Below, piece after piece: positions 9,285-17,735 of a stretch of DNA of 64,000 nucleotides. The notes beneath the pieces are model-generated. The model saw nothing but the letters and a program-made list of their open reading frames with translations. It ran no database searches and was not told the origin of the DNA. The stretch's first letter is position 1, and each line of letters begins with the position of its first letter. The position numbers and the translations under genes are program-made. This stretch comes from Methylococcaceae bacterium (GTDB lineage Bacteria; Pseudomonadota; Gammaproteobacteria; Methylococcales; Methylomonadaceae), in the NCBI GenBank assembly GCA_013140705.1, contig JABFSH010000015.1, positions 1-64,000 of the forward strand, written 5' to 3'.

Positions 9285-11513
9285 ATGCATAAATTGCATC
9301 ATGGGAATGCGCAGGTTTTTAGAGTCGCCATATCTGTTCCCGTATTTCGATTATTTGATTATCTTCCGCCTGAAAATAGTCGAGCGGAGTTTGCCAGGCC
9401 GGGTGTTCGATTGGAAGTGCCATTCGGGAAGGGCAACAAAATTGGATTTTTAGTTGAAATCAGCGAATCCAGTGAACTGGATAGCAGTCAATTAAAGCGG
9501 ATTGTGCGAATTCTGGATGATCGGCCGCTGATCAGTGCAAAAGACCTGAAATTGTTACATTGGGCCAGCGCATATTATCACCACCCATTGGGCGATGTCA
9601 TCAGTACCGCTTTTCCTGCAGGTTTACGTCAGGGTAAGCCGGCAACTGTGCAAACAGAAAAGTGCTATACGCTGACTGCATTGGGTAAAACAATAGCTAT
9701 TGATCTGCTAAATCGTTCACCGAAGCAGAAAAGCGTGTTGGAAAAACTGCGTTACCCGGATGTTAGTTTGTCGGCGTCGGAACGGGCAACCTGGTGTAAA
9801 AGTGTTCGACCCGTGCTCAAGCAACTGATCGATAAACAACTGATTCAGATTGAATCGGCGATAAACGCAACAATACAACCATCAACACTTATAAAGCAAG
9901 CGGCTTTGCCAGGTAATTCCCAGCAACAAGCGGCAATCAATGCGGTCTGTGCAAGTTTGGGACGGTTTGATGTTTTTTTGTTGGAGGGCGTTACCGGGAG
10001 CGGCAAAACGGAAGTGTATATGCAGATTATTCACGCTGTATTGAAGCGTGGACAGCAGGTTTTGGTGTTATTACCGGAAATAACCCTGACCCCCCAGCTT
10101 GAAGAGCGCTTCCGGCAGCGGTTTGCCGTCAATCTAACGGTTTCACATTCTAAATTAACCGATATGCAGCGGCAAAGTGCCTGGCTTGTTATGCAGCAAG
10201 GCACCTGTTCAATTATGCTGGGTACACGCTCGACTTTGTTTACGCCATTAAAAAATCCCGGCCTCATCATTCTCGATGAAGAGCATGATGCGTCTTTCAA
10301 GCAACAGGAAGGCTTTCGTTTTTCTGCGCGGGATGTGGCTGTGATGCGCGGCAAGCTGTTGAGCATACCCGTTCTGTTGGGTTCCGCAACGCCTTCCCTG
10401 GAAAGTCTGTACAACATCGAAAACAAGCGATACCGATTATTACAACTTCCGGAACGGGCCGGCAGGGCACTGGCACCCACGTTACAGTTGCTGGATATTC
10501 GTAATAAGAGAATGCAGGAAGGTCTTTCAGAGCCTCTGATTATTGAAATCCAAAGGACCTTGGCTAAACAGGAACAGGTTTTACTGTTTTTGAACAGACG
10601 GGGATTTGCGCCGACCCTGATTTGTCATGGGTGCGGATGGACTGCACGCTGTCAAAGGTGTGACGCCAATCTCGTCATTCACTATGATGAAAACTTGCTG
10701 AGATGCCATCATTGCGGCAGGGAACAGCGGATGCTGAATCAATGTCCAGCCTGCAAAACCGGCGCATTAACGCCGTTAGGTCTCGGCACTGAACGTGTTG
10801 AAAAAATGTTGGCGGAGTTCTTTGCCGATAAGGTTATTGTGCGTCTGGATCGCGATTCGACCCAGCGTAAAGGTACGCTGGAAAATTTTCTGGAGCAGAT
10901 TAATCAGGGACAAGTCGACATTATTCTGGGCACGCAAATGCTGGCAAAAGGTCATCACTTCCCCAATGTGACCCTGGTTGTGATTCTGGACGCGGATAGC
11001 GGATTATTCAGCATCGATTTTCATGCGTCTGAAAAATTGGCACAACTCATTGTGCAAGTTTCCGGTCGTGCCGGACGCGCGGAAAAGCCTGGCAGGGTTA
11101 TTTTGCAAACTCGAAGACCGGAACATCCATTGCTGACTACGCTGATCACGCAAGGCTATAAGCAATTTGCCAAACAGGCGTTGGCAGAGCGTAAGGAGGC
11201 CAATTTGCCACCCTTCAGCTATCAGGCATTATTAAGGGCTCAGGCGGTAGATGCCGAGACACCGCAATGGTTTCTTCATGCCATTAGCCAACTGGCGCGG
11301 GAATATTGCCGCCCAGGAACACAGATTTTAGGTCCGGTTTCAGCGCCTATGGCCAGACGCGCGGGCCTTTATCGTTTTCAATTGCTGTTTCAAAACACGA
11401 AACGACAAGAATTGCATGCATTGCTGGATTGGTTGATGCCCAAAATAGAGCAACTAAAGCAGTCAAGAAAAGTCCGATGGTCCCTGGATGTTGATCCGGT
11501 GGATTTATATTGA
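9285..11513 (+). CDS. priA: Replication restart primosomal helicase PriA
   Basis: PriA recognises stalled forks and D-loops and reloads the replicative helicase. The 742-residue length is normal. The N-terminal DNA-binding domain (residues ~10-110) is followed by the helicase core, with Walker A GVTGSGKT (about 243-250) and a DEEH box. The zinc-binding insertion shows paired cysteines (CHGCGW, CQRC, CHHCG, CPAC). Motif LGTERVEKML and the RAGRAEKPG motif VI follow. All key residues appear present. It has its own upstream region with a cluster of DnaA-box-like sites. A dispersed repeat follows the stop. Confidence 0.95.
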   Translation: MHKLHHGNAQVFRVAISVPVFRLFDYLPPENSRAEFARPGVRLEVPFGKGNKIGFLVEISESSELDSSQLKRIVRILDDRPLISAKDLKLLHWASAYYHHPLGDVISTAFPAGLRQGKPATVQTEKCYTLTALGKTIAIDLLNRSPKQKSVLEKLRYPDVSLSASERATWCKSVRPVLKQLIDKQLIQIESAINATIQPSTLIKQAALPGNSQQQAAINAVCASLGRFDVFLLEGVTGSGKTEVYMQIIHAVLKRGQQVLVLLPEITLTPQLEERFRQRFAVNLTVSHSKLTDMQRQSAWLVMQQGTCSIMLGTRSTLFTPLKNPGLIILDEEHDASFKQQEGFRFSARDVAVMRGKLLSIPVLLGSATPSLESLYNIENKRYRLLQLPERAGRALAPTLQLLDIRNKRMQEGLSEPLIIEIQRTLAKQEQVLLFLNRRGFAPTLICHGCGWTARCQRCDANLVIHYDENLLRCHHCGREQRMLNQCPACKTGALTPLGLGTERVEKMLAEFFADKVIVRLDRDSTQRKGTLENFLEQINQGQVDIILGTQMLAKGHHFPNVTLVVILDADSGLFSIDFHASEKLAQLIVQVSGRAGRAEKPGRVILQTRRPEHPLLTTLITQGYKQFAKQALAERKEANLPPFSYQALLRAQAVDAETPQWFLHAISQLAREYCRPGTQILGPVSAPMARRAGLYRFQLLFQNTKRQELHALLDWLMPKIEQLKQSRKVRWSLDVDPVDLY

Positions 11514-11540
11514 TCGACGAAATTCGTATGAATGAATTGT

Positions 11541-11750
11541 CTTGAACCTAAAAAATCAGTTGAAAATGGGATTCGTTCATGCTTCGACAAGCTCTCAAGA
11601 AACAGCTTTTTTGTATTTGTAAAATCAATGACTTGCAAAGATATGAAAACACAAAAAAGTACGTCGAACAGCGACTGTTTCATGGTAACGCCATGCCTCC
11701 GAGGGGGGCTTATTTTGCTCAGCATGAACGGAAAAATTGTAGAGGTTCCC
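11541..11750. repeat. Dispersed intergenic element, copy 2
   Basis: The interior 11580-11731 matches 5680-5833 with only scattered differences. The right end AGAGGTTCCC (11741-11750) corresponds to the terminal repeat of copy 1. The left end is degenerate (TTGAACCTAAAAAATC). A CTCC/GGAG-type hairpin is kept in both copies (here CCTCC-gag-GGGGG), which may hint at RNA structure. It lies between the ends of priA and a leftward BON gene. Confidence 0.7.
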
Positions 11751-11776
11751 TGAAAACGGAGACAGATAAATTGGGG

Positions 11777-12091
11777 TTATTTCACAATCAAACTATTATT
11801 GACCGATTTAACGCCCTTAATTTTTCTGGTCAGCTCTACCGCTCTTTCCACGGCGCCGGGAGAGTCCACAAAACCACTGAGCTGGACGACGCCTTTGTAA
11901 GATTTAACATTAATCTGAAACACCTTGAGTTTGGAATCGCCTAATATAGTTGCTTTAACTTTTGTGGTGAGCGCTGAGTTGTCGAAATATTCTCCCGTGC
12001 TTTCGTGGGTTTTGCCACCGGCACAACCTGCAACTGAGGTCACCAGTGCAAGGGTCAATAGAATGCGTAGCATCAAATTTAATTTACTCAT
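11777..12091 (-). CDS. BON-domain lipoprotein
   Basis: The 104-residue product has a lipoprotein signal ending in Val-Ala-Gly-Cys (Cys23). One BON domain follows (residues ~38-104), with the typical pattern of a tested-helix region (SALTTKVKATILGD), a beta hairpin (VVQLSGFVDSPGAVERA) and a final strand (GVKSVNNSLIVK). BON domains bind phospholipid surfaces. In the OsmY/DolP family they act in envelope maintenance under stress. The gene is monocistronic and points toward the end of priA. The family assignment is solid, but a specific orthologue is not. Confidence 0.88.
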   Translation of the reverse strand: MSKLNLMLRILLTLALVTSVAGCAGGKTHESTGEYFDNSALTTKVKATILGDSKLKVFQINVKSYKGVVQLSGFVDSPGAVERAVELTRKIKGVKSVNNSLIVK

Positions 12092-12381
12092 AATATTTTT
12101 AATTGAAAGTCATCTGAAAGATGGTGAACAAAGGAAATAGACTATGCCCAGTCTGTCATTAATTTCTTAATCCTAAATTAAGTCAAATTAGGCAGATACA
12201 GGACATAGTTAATTTAATAACATAGCATTCAAATAATACAACAATATCGAAAGGATGTAATCAATTAGGATTTTGAGTGCGTTGCTAATGAAGGAAGTCT
12301 GATGATAAGTCCGTCAAAACGCTCAACCAAAAACTAAATGCAATGCGGCAATTGGAAGTCCATCATTGCATCTTGGGTTAT
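12092..12381. other. AT-rich intergenic region upstream of BON gene
   Basis: This stretch must contain the promoter of the leftward BON lipoprotein gene. I see AT-rich sequence but no boxes I would assign, no coding frame and no RNA gene. It ends at the degenerate copy of the dispersed element at 12382. Confidence 0.4.
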
Positions 12382-12478
12382 GGGAACCTCTAAAAATAGC
12401 GCTAAGACAAGCTCAGTGCGAATGGGTCTCCAGTTTAATCAGTAACTTATCTGTTCGAGCCTGTCGAAGCGTGAGTGG
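12382..12478. repeat. Dispersed intergenic element, copy 3 (internally deleted)
   Basis: The left end GGGAACCTCTAAAAAT (12382-12397) equals that of copy 1. ATCAGTAACTTATCTGTTCGAGCCTGTCGAAGC near 12438-12470 corresponds to the right part of copy 1 (5840-5878). The conserved ~150-base interior is missing. It is therefore a deletion derivative with eroded ends. Confidence 0.5.
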
Positions 12479-12624
12479 GAATTACTAACCGGTGAGTGTC
12501 TCAGATTTTGATAATGCCTGCCACAAGTGTTGCCTAAGATCAAGCGAGCGGAGTTAAAAATATACAGGGCCAAATTTATGGGTGTTTTTACTTTAGGCGC
12601 AAAATACTTTGTTGGACTTTTTTA

Positions 12625-12649
12625 TGGTGCCCCAAGGCGGATTCGAACC
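12625..12649. repeat. Distal attachment site (tRNA 3' end duplicate)
   Basis: These 25 bases (beginning TGGTGCCCCAAGG) are identical to 19696-19720, the CCA end and T-arm part of tRNA-Arg. Identity stops abruptly at 12650, so this is the duplicated core left by site-specific integration. Confidence 0.9.
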
Positions 12650-12701
12650 TTACACTGTGTGCCGCTAATAGTGCGACTTCTTGGTTTTTAATTTTTGAAT
12701 A

Positions 12702-12721
12702 TACCGTCAAATGTACCGTCA
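12702..12721. promoter_or_regulatory. Putative integrase arm-type sites, distal end
   Basis: TACCGTCA occurs at 12702-12709 and 12714-12721, spaced 12 bases apart. The same 8-mer occurs four times at the integrase end (19523-19584). Repeats shared only by the two ends of the element are what arm-binding sites of a tyrosine integrase look like. Confidence 0.65.
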
Positions 12722-12820
12722 TTTATTCAATGTGCCTGTCGCTTGGTCACTATATATGGATAGCCAGGCAATGCAGGTGACTGCTTCATTCAGTAAACAA
12801 TACGAATCAGCCACCTGCAG

Positions 12821-13060
12821 TCACTCAACCAGGTGGTATGACGTCACGTCAACCGTAGGGGGCCCGTTTACACGATGCCCTCGTATAACGCCGTCACGCC
12901 CTAAATTGATTGCAGCGGATGATAAGCACGTCAATGCCTCACACAGCAACAGAAACGCTTGGTGGTGCCTTCTATCCTGATCAACACCATCTCTTAGCCA
13001 GGCATTGCGGACACACTCGGCCAATGCGTGTAAGCACTCAATGTCAGTAGCAATGCACAT
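12821..13060 (-). CDS. Small protein of unknown function in the element
   Basis: I do not recognise it. I chose the ATG at 13060 because it lies four bases past the stop of the preceding gene, whereas the longer frame would overlap that gene by 65 bases. The 79-residue product begins MCIATDIECLHALAEC and is mostly helical, with Ala, Leu and Cys in the first 55 residues and a basic, Gly/Pro-containing tail. It is the last gene of the coupled cargo block and ends about 170 bases before the distal attachment site. Confidence 0.5.
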   Translation of the reverse strand: MCIATDIECLHALAECVRNAWLRDGVDQDRRHHQAFLLLCEALTCLSSAAINLGRDGVIRGHRVNGPPTVDVTSYHLVE

Positions 13061-13064
13061 GGCA

Positions 13065-13802
13065 TCACCGTTTTGCAGCGTTGTTAGGCATGATGCCCGT
13101 TTTCTTCCTGTTTGCAGATTCAACATCAATGATCTCCTCGTCGTTTACTCCAGCCTGGCTAGAAGCTGACAATAACGTATTTATCGAACGTTCGACGATA
13201 CTTAATTGCGTGTCTACATCCTGTATGTCGTCAATCAGGCCAGCACGTCCTTTAGCGTCAAGAGATACATCGGATTTCGCTTTAATCAATTCTCTTTTTG
13301 ATTCTATTAACTTCCCATATTTTAATTTCAAGAAGTCGTATTGCTTCCCTGCCGTTTTACTCATGGTCGGCTTCTTCGCCTCATCAATCTTTAACTGATT
13401 AAGCTCATGAGTTTGCCGTCTACCTTCATAATCGGTCGTATCGTGATACGTTGCTTTGTCTTTGGCGGCTGCCATGTCTGCAGCCTGTTGAATCTCAATC
13501 GGTGAGCGTTCATCGGCATAGGCATCAGTTAACGTCTTCTTCTGCAGCTCCGCTTCAGCGACCTTACTGACATTGGTCGGGTCTGTTGTGAACTCAAGGT
13601 TAGAGGTTAACTGATCCTTTCGAGCTTGAGCCGTGCGACCTTCCTGCCGTATAAACGCTTCTTCGATACGTCGTTCTTTATCGATCTGACCTTGATTGTC
13701 ACGGGCTTCCTTTGCAAGCTTCTCGTTATTTTCAATTATCAGATCCGACCCCTCACGCAAACCTTTTCCAAATCCAGTCAATGCACCTGCTAATATGCCC
13801 AT
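13065..13802 (-). CDS. Coiled-coil protein with glycine-rich hydrophobic N-terminus, unknown
   Basis: No family is recognised. The ATG at 13802 overlaps the stop of the preceding gene by one base (TGATG), implying translational coupling. The 245-residue product opens with a Gly/Ala/Leu amphipathic segment (MGILAGALTGFGKGLREG). A long charged region rich in Lys, Glu, Gln and Asp follows, predicted mostly helical (about residues 20-215). This layout resembles DNA-pilot or internal virion proteins of small phages, but the resemblance is of composition only. A membrane-active or virion-associated role is a hypothesis. It belongs to a four-gene coupled block of the integrated element. Confidence 0.7.
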   Translation of the reverse strand: MGILAGALTGFGKGLREGSDLIIENNEKLAKEARDNQGQIDKERRIEEAFIRQEGRTAQARKDQLTSNLEFTTDPTNVSKVAEAELQKKTLTDAYADERSPIEIQQAADMAAAKDKATYHDTTDYEGRRQTHELNQLKIDEAKKPTMSKTAGKQYDFLKLKYGKLIESKRELIKAKSDVSLDAKGRAGLIDDIQDVDTQLSIVERSINTLLSASSQAGVNDEEIIDVESANRKKTGIMPNNAAKR

Positions 13803-14008
13803 CACACACCCCCATTCGTTATGAACCGATAAGCCTCTTCAGGTGTCATCGTGCATTTACTATTGTTAGCCGTTGACCTACGTCGTGGCGGTGTTCGATT
13901 GATCAGTATCATGTATTGCTCCTGAGCACTAAGGCCTTCGGGCATTACCTCATCGATGTCGGTGCCGAATGTATCTTCCAGCCTGGCTATGCGTTGTTCA
14001 ATGTTCAT
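13802..14008 (-). CDS. Small coupled protein of unknown function in the element
   Basis: The 68-residue product starts MNIEQRIARLEDTFGT, a short heptad-like helix, followed by a basic Pro/Arg stretch (TPPRRRSTANNS) and an acidic end. Its ATG overlaps the stop of the upstream DUF5681-like gene by four bases (ATGA). Its own stop overlaps the next start, so it is locked into the operon. I do not recognise a family. The two-sided overlap is the main evidence that it is real. Confidence 0.65.
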   Translation of the reverse strand: MNIEQRIARLEDTFGTDIDEVMPEGLSAQEQYMILINRTPPRRRSTANNSKCTMTPEEAYRFITNGGV

Positions 14009-14400
14009 TTTGCTTGCTCCTCTAATTTTTCAATACGTGTAATAAGCTCTGTTGATTCGATAAGTTTTGACTGGCCTGCCAATGTAGTAAGGATCAGTGC
14101 CGCTGCATCCGGTTGCAATTCACCCCGGCTAACAGATTCAATGATACTCTGACCAACATTAGCCAGGCTGTCGTTGACTGCTATATCAAACCGGACCGGC
14201 TCTGCTTGTGGCTTCAATGCTGGCAATGCTCGTTCGAGTAATAACCGCGCCGCCATCACGTCACCACACATAGCTTGTGCGATCAGCGTCCTGATAATCT
14301 CAGGCAATGCATGGGCGATCTGATCACGCAAGGGTTGAATCTTGGCAGACCCTTTGGGCTTGCCTGCCGGATTCCCGGAGATACCTTTTTTAAATGCCAT
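14005..14400 (-). CDS. DUF5681-like phage/element protein
   Basis: I place the start at 14400, where an AAGGA site precedes MAFKKGISGNPAGKPKGSAK. This Gly/Pro/Lys-rich opening is the hallmark of DUF5681-type proteins found in phages and mobile elements. The rest of the 131 residues is helical, with an Ala-rich segment (QAMCGDVMAARLLLERALP) and a C-terminal Glu/Lys coiled-coil-like end. Some members lie near terminase genes, but I cannot show a packaging role here. It heads the coupled cargo block. Confidence 0.7.
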   Translation of the reverse strand: MAFKKGISGNPAGKPKGSAKIQPLRDQIAHALPEIIRTLIAQAMCGDVMAARLLLERALPALKPQAEPVRFDIAVNDSLANVGQSIIESVSRGELQPDAAALILTTLAGQSKLIESTELITRIEKLEEQAK

Positions 14401-14420
14401 GTTGAAATTTCCTTGATATA

Positions 14421-14721
14421 TCAAATTGGGTCTTCAACCAAAACCGAGAAATAAGGAAACCGTTTTGTCGGATGAAGACCATGGAATGCGATTGCAATCA
14501 GATCACCCGGCTTGGCGTATTGATCCACCAATTGCCTATCAACATCCTGTGCCAATTCGACCTTAACGATTTCAGCATTGTCGGTTTCTACATACTACAG
14601 CCACAAACATAAGATCGATTTTGGCAATCGTGCCGGTTAAAATTTCGCCGGGCTTGGGTGCCCAAAATCGATATGCGTTGTTTTCAAGTTGCTCTCTCAT
14701 TTTCATCAATGTAGTTTTCAT
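14421..14721 (-). pseudogene. Frameshifted small gene of the element (~100 codons)
   Basis: Starting at the ATG at 14721, preceded by a GAGG site, the frame reads MKTTLMKMREQLENN..., then ILTGTIAKIDLMFVAVV, and stops early. In a second frame the sequence continues as YVETDNAEIVKVELAQ, then a GDLIAIAFHG stretch, and ends ...VEDPI at 14421. The total of 301 bases is 100 codons plus one, consistent with a single inserted base near 14590-14600. The beta-rich pattern is OB-fold-like, but I name no function. It could also be a programmed frameshift or a sequencing error. It lies between the origin region and the cargo block. Confidence 0.65.
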
Positions 14722-14875
14722 TTTTGTATCCTCGTTTCAAATACTGTTTTTTCTGAAAAAGCCTATACCATGAACTGACAAAACTGACTAAATGGGGTTT
14801 AGCTGGTTCTGCTCAGAATATTGCTGCCGGTAAATTTTTTTAATTCTGATTTCATTTTTACATTCCTAAAATCTT

Positions 14876-15150
14876 TTTTTAGAAAAGGTTGTGTTTGAAA
14901 GTGCAGAAGTGCAGGAATCTTCTACAGACCGCGCCGTTCGTGGCTTTACGGGCTGCACTTGTGCCTATCAAAAGTGCAGCAAAAGTGCAGCACAAGTGCA
15001 GGGTTAAGATTAGAAAAATAATTCCTGCACTTCTAATGCACTTCTAATGCACTTTTGAACACCAAAAGTGCAGCCTTAAAGTTAAATACTATCAATGACT
15101 TAAAGCCATTCCTGCACTTATGCACTTTTGTTTACAACCTTTTCTAAAAA
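14876..15150. repeat. Iteron-rich palindromic region, putative replication origin of the element
   Basis: A 43-base arm at 14876-14918 is mirrored with few mismatches by 15108-15150. Both contain TTTTTAGAAAAGGTTGT and AAGTGCAGGAAT. Between and within the arms, the core AGTGCA(G/T) occurs 12 times on both strands: near 14900, 14908, 14953, 14973, 14984, 14995, 15025, 15036, 15047, 15067, 15112 and 15120. It abuts the 3' end of the primase/helicase gene, the place where P4-like replicons carry cis-acting repeats. An origin recognised by that protein is the simplest reading. The interval from 14722 to the left arm shows no clear gene. Confidence 0.75.
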
Positions 15151-17735
15151 TAATGTTTTTCTAAAACAATACCTTTATCAACCTTCCGTTTTTCGAACCC
15201 CAATGCCTCCATACGCTTAGAAAAGTTGCTACGTCCCAACGGTTTATGACCGGCGTCAATGCAGAAGATTTTGTAGTTTAAGTGCGCTAGTTTCACTGTT
15301 GATACATATATAGAATGAGGTGAAGATTCTCTCAAATCCTCCTCAAACATTGCCACTGAATCAGCCTCTTTCAAAAATTGCTGCTTGAAGTTTTCGCACT
15401 CACGAGAGATAAAAATGTCGCGATTTTTTATTACCTGTTCTGCTCCTTCAATTATCCAGTTAAGAACCCCCGCCTTATCATTGAGTATTTTTTTGTGTAA
15501 ATCCCTATCCTGCAAACCATCTGGGATCATCACATTAAATGGGATAATTAAGAGCCTCCGGTAAAAGCCGTGAGTATGTTCAATGTTTGCTGATTCCATT
15601 CTGTTAATATTGAAAATCAACTTGGCATAATCGGTCATCAGAAACGGATCGCGATACGGGAGCCGGGCTTCGACAGGTTCCCCAGATGCCAGCGTCTTGA
15701 ACATACCCGCGTCAATACGCGTAAGACGTATGTCGGTACCGTAGTTTACAATTTTGTCCTTGATCATCGCGCGATGATATCCCTTATCATCGGTCAACGA
15801 TTCAAGGGAATAATTAGAAATGTTGTCAGACCCAACAACACCATTAAGCACTTCAAAAAATACTGACTTACCATTAGCGCCGGTTCCAAATAAGAAGAAG
15901 ATTTTCTCCATTTTTAGACCTTTAACAAACAGGTAACCAGCAACCTGCTGTAATGTTTTTCTGGTGTCTGCATCGGGCAAAACCTGGGTCAAATAATCGA
16001 GAAAAACAGAATTAACCGCTGAAGCGTCGTAAGCGAAATCAAGCTGATGTGTCAAAAAATCCTGACACTCAAATGGCTTTAAGGTCACGCCTTTTTCACT
16101 CAATACTAATGATCCGTTTTTCAGATTAATGATCGACTGTTTATTAACGGAGCTTTCTATAAAGAAACCGTCCTGCAACGTTTGTTTGAACAAGGTATCC
16201 ACAAAACCGCAATGTCTACACTCGATTTCAGTGTAACTCATCCGAATTGCGGCCTCCTTTAGTAACTGCTTCACTTCTCCATCAACTAATGAAACCCAAT
16301 GTGCACCGTTGTATATGTAGAAGAATCCAGCATTGTGAATCAGATTCCAGTTGTTCCGGCGTGCTGTCTCAATCAGCACGTGGATTATTGCAACGACGTA
16401 ATGTTTGACGCGAGGCAAATCGCCAGATGTACCTTGTTGCCAGCCCAGCGCAATGCAGATGTCGATTAAAGGTACTGGCTGGATGTTTGCAAGCAGCATC
16501 GCGACTGCAGTAGTCTTGACTTGATCGTTCTGGTTAACAAGGCTAGTAACCTGCTTAGCTTGCTTGGGTATTGCGTGTAGGAAATACTTACAGCCACCGT
16601 GAGCCATTGAATTTATGTAAGGTTTGATGCCATTATTCCAGTAAAATTTAGCCGTCGTTGCACCGTACTCGACACCTTCCACCGGATCAGCAAGCGCTCG
16701 ACCATCGTATGCTTCAGGGTTCGCCAGCACGTCAGCAACGGTTACAGTACCAGTCGTAAACTGTAACGGTTGCTGACCATATAAGTCGCGGCAATCGCTC
16801 GATACCATCGCATCAACAGCCGCACGAGCGGCACCGGTATCGACGCCTGCTGCAACCATATTGCTAACCTTGGCATCAGCCCAGGTCAAACACTTAGCCG
16901 TACTCAATGGTTTTGCGGCTTGGATGGCGCCAGCTTGTAACCACTCAAGCCATTGCTGCACAACCTCTGACAAGTTGAGCAGCATAGTCGTGTCGAGCGC
17001 ATTACCTTCGGTGTATTGGGTCTCAGGAGCTGTATACGACAAGCCAGTTCCGTCTATTATCGGAGGGGCTACAAAATCAAGACGCTCTGGACTGAACACA
17101 GCCCCATCGATAGGGCTGCGAATCAATGCTGAACCGTTGGCCGCCAATGCGATGTAGCCGTGGCCACTAAGCCACAACCGATCGAACAGCGTTCGCCCGT
17201 AGCGGGGAATGTCAGCAGCATTTTGAACGGGAATGTAAAAATGAAAACCTCCGTCTAGCTTAGGCACCCCGCCTTCACGATGCACGCCCGCCGACACGCT
17301 GCCTCGAACGACCCGGGCTGCCTGCCCGATTGCTGGATCAATGCCGATCAGTGTGTTGATTAATTCATCAGGCGTAAACGACTTGCCGTACTCGCTGGGA
17401 TCGCGATCCAGCATCAGAATGCCTGGCTCGTTTTGATATTGAAAGAACCTCTTCGACCGCGATACGATGCCGACCTCTGGTTGTTCCTTTCCACTTGTTG
17501 TGATGGTGACCTGCCGAGGCAATTTAGGGATAGGAACACCATAACCAAATGCTACATTAGAAGGAGCGTCATCGAGCGATTCTGCAAACTTCTCGAATGT
17601 CGTGTTTACGTGTTTGGCCACGCCGCTTGTCATTTGCGCGGCAGGTGTTTTAACGATGGTCCCGTCTGTACTCAGCGAATAACGTTTTGTAAGCGGCGTT
17701 GAGCTTTGAAATGTAGTGAAATTAATATCAGCCAT
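15144..17735 (-). CDS. Primase-polymerase / SF3 helicase replication protein
   Basis: This is the likely replication initiator of the element. The N-terminal third looks like an archaeo-eukaryotic primase domain, with an acidic pair in LMLDRD (about residues 107-112 from the chosen start), a His in the GGFHFYI motif and a later Asp in RSPIDG. The C-terminal half is a D5-type superfamily 3 helicase with Walker A GTGANGKS (about 617-624) and downstream arginine-containing segments (FYRRLLIIPF). The ATG at 17735 overlaps the previous small ORF by eight bases, and the upstream GTG is an alternative. A CxxC motif pair (CRHCG) lies mid-protein. The gene ends inside the right arm of the iteron palindrome. 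Residue assignments in the primase part are by pattern only. Confidence 0.88.
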   Translation of the reverse strand: MADINFTTFQSSTPLTKRYSLSTDGTIVKTPAAQMTSGVAKHVNTTFEKFAESLDDAPSNVAFGYGVPIPKLPRQVTITTSGKEQPEVGIVSRSKRFFQYQNEPGILMLDRDPSEYGKSFTPDELINTLIGIDPAIGQAARVVRGSVSAGVHREGGVPKLDGGFHFYIPVQNAADIPRYGRTLFDRLWLSGHGYIALAANGSALIRSPIDGAVFSPERLDFVAPPIIDGTGLSYTAPETQYTEGNALDTTMLLNLSEVVQQWLEWLQAGAIQAAKPLSTAKCLTWADAKVSNMVAAGVDTGAARAAVDAMVSSDCRDLYGQQPLQFTTGTVTVADVLANPEAYDGRALADPVEGVEYGATTAKFYWNNGIKPYINSMAHGGCKYFLHAIPKQAKQVTSLVNQNDQVKTTAVAMLLANIQPVPLIDICIALGWQQGTSGDLPRVKHYVVAIIHVLIETARRNNWNLIHNAGFFYIYNGAHWVSLVDGEVKQLLKEAAIRMSYTEIECRHCGFVDTLFKQTLQDGFFIESSVNKQSIINLKNGSLVLSEKGVTLKPFECQDFLTHQLDFAYDASAVNSVFLDYLTQVLPDADTRKTLQQVAGYLFVKGLKMEKIFFLFGTGANGKSVFFEVLNGVVGSDNISNYSLESLTDDKGYHRAMIKDKIVNYGTDIRLTRIDAGMFKTLASGEPVEARLPYRDPFLMTDYAKLIFNINRMESANIEHTHGFYRRLLIIPFNVMIPDGLQDRDLHKKILNDKAGVLNWIIEGAEQVIKNRDIFISRECENFKQQFLKEADSVAMFEEDLRESSPHSIYVSTVKLAHLNYKIFCIDAGHKPLGRSNFSKRMEALGFEKRKVDKGIVLEKHYF

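Noticed and set aside
11532-11944. Rightward frames after priA
   Set aside because: They run through the repeat and then antisense through the BON lipoprotein gene. The BON gene on the other strand explains the sequence.
12650-12680. Possible second tRNA gene at the distal attachment site
   Set aside because: Only the 25-base 3' portion matches tRNA-Arg. The following bases do not form anticodon or D arms.
12711-12980. Rightward 89-codon frame at the distal end of the element
   Set aside because: It starts inside the putative arm sites and is antisense to the small leftward cargo gene that is coupled to its operon.
13061-13129. N-terminal extension of the last cargo gene
   Set aside because: It would overlap the preceding gene by 65 bases. 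The ATG four bases after that stop is a better start.
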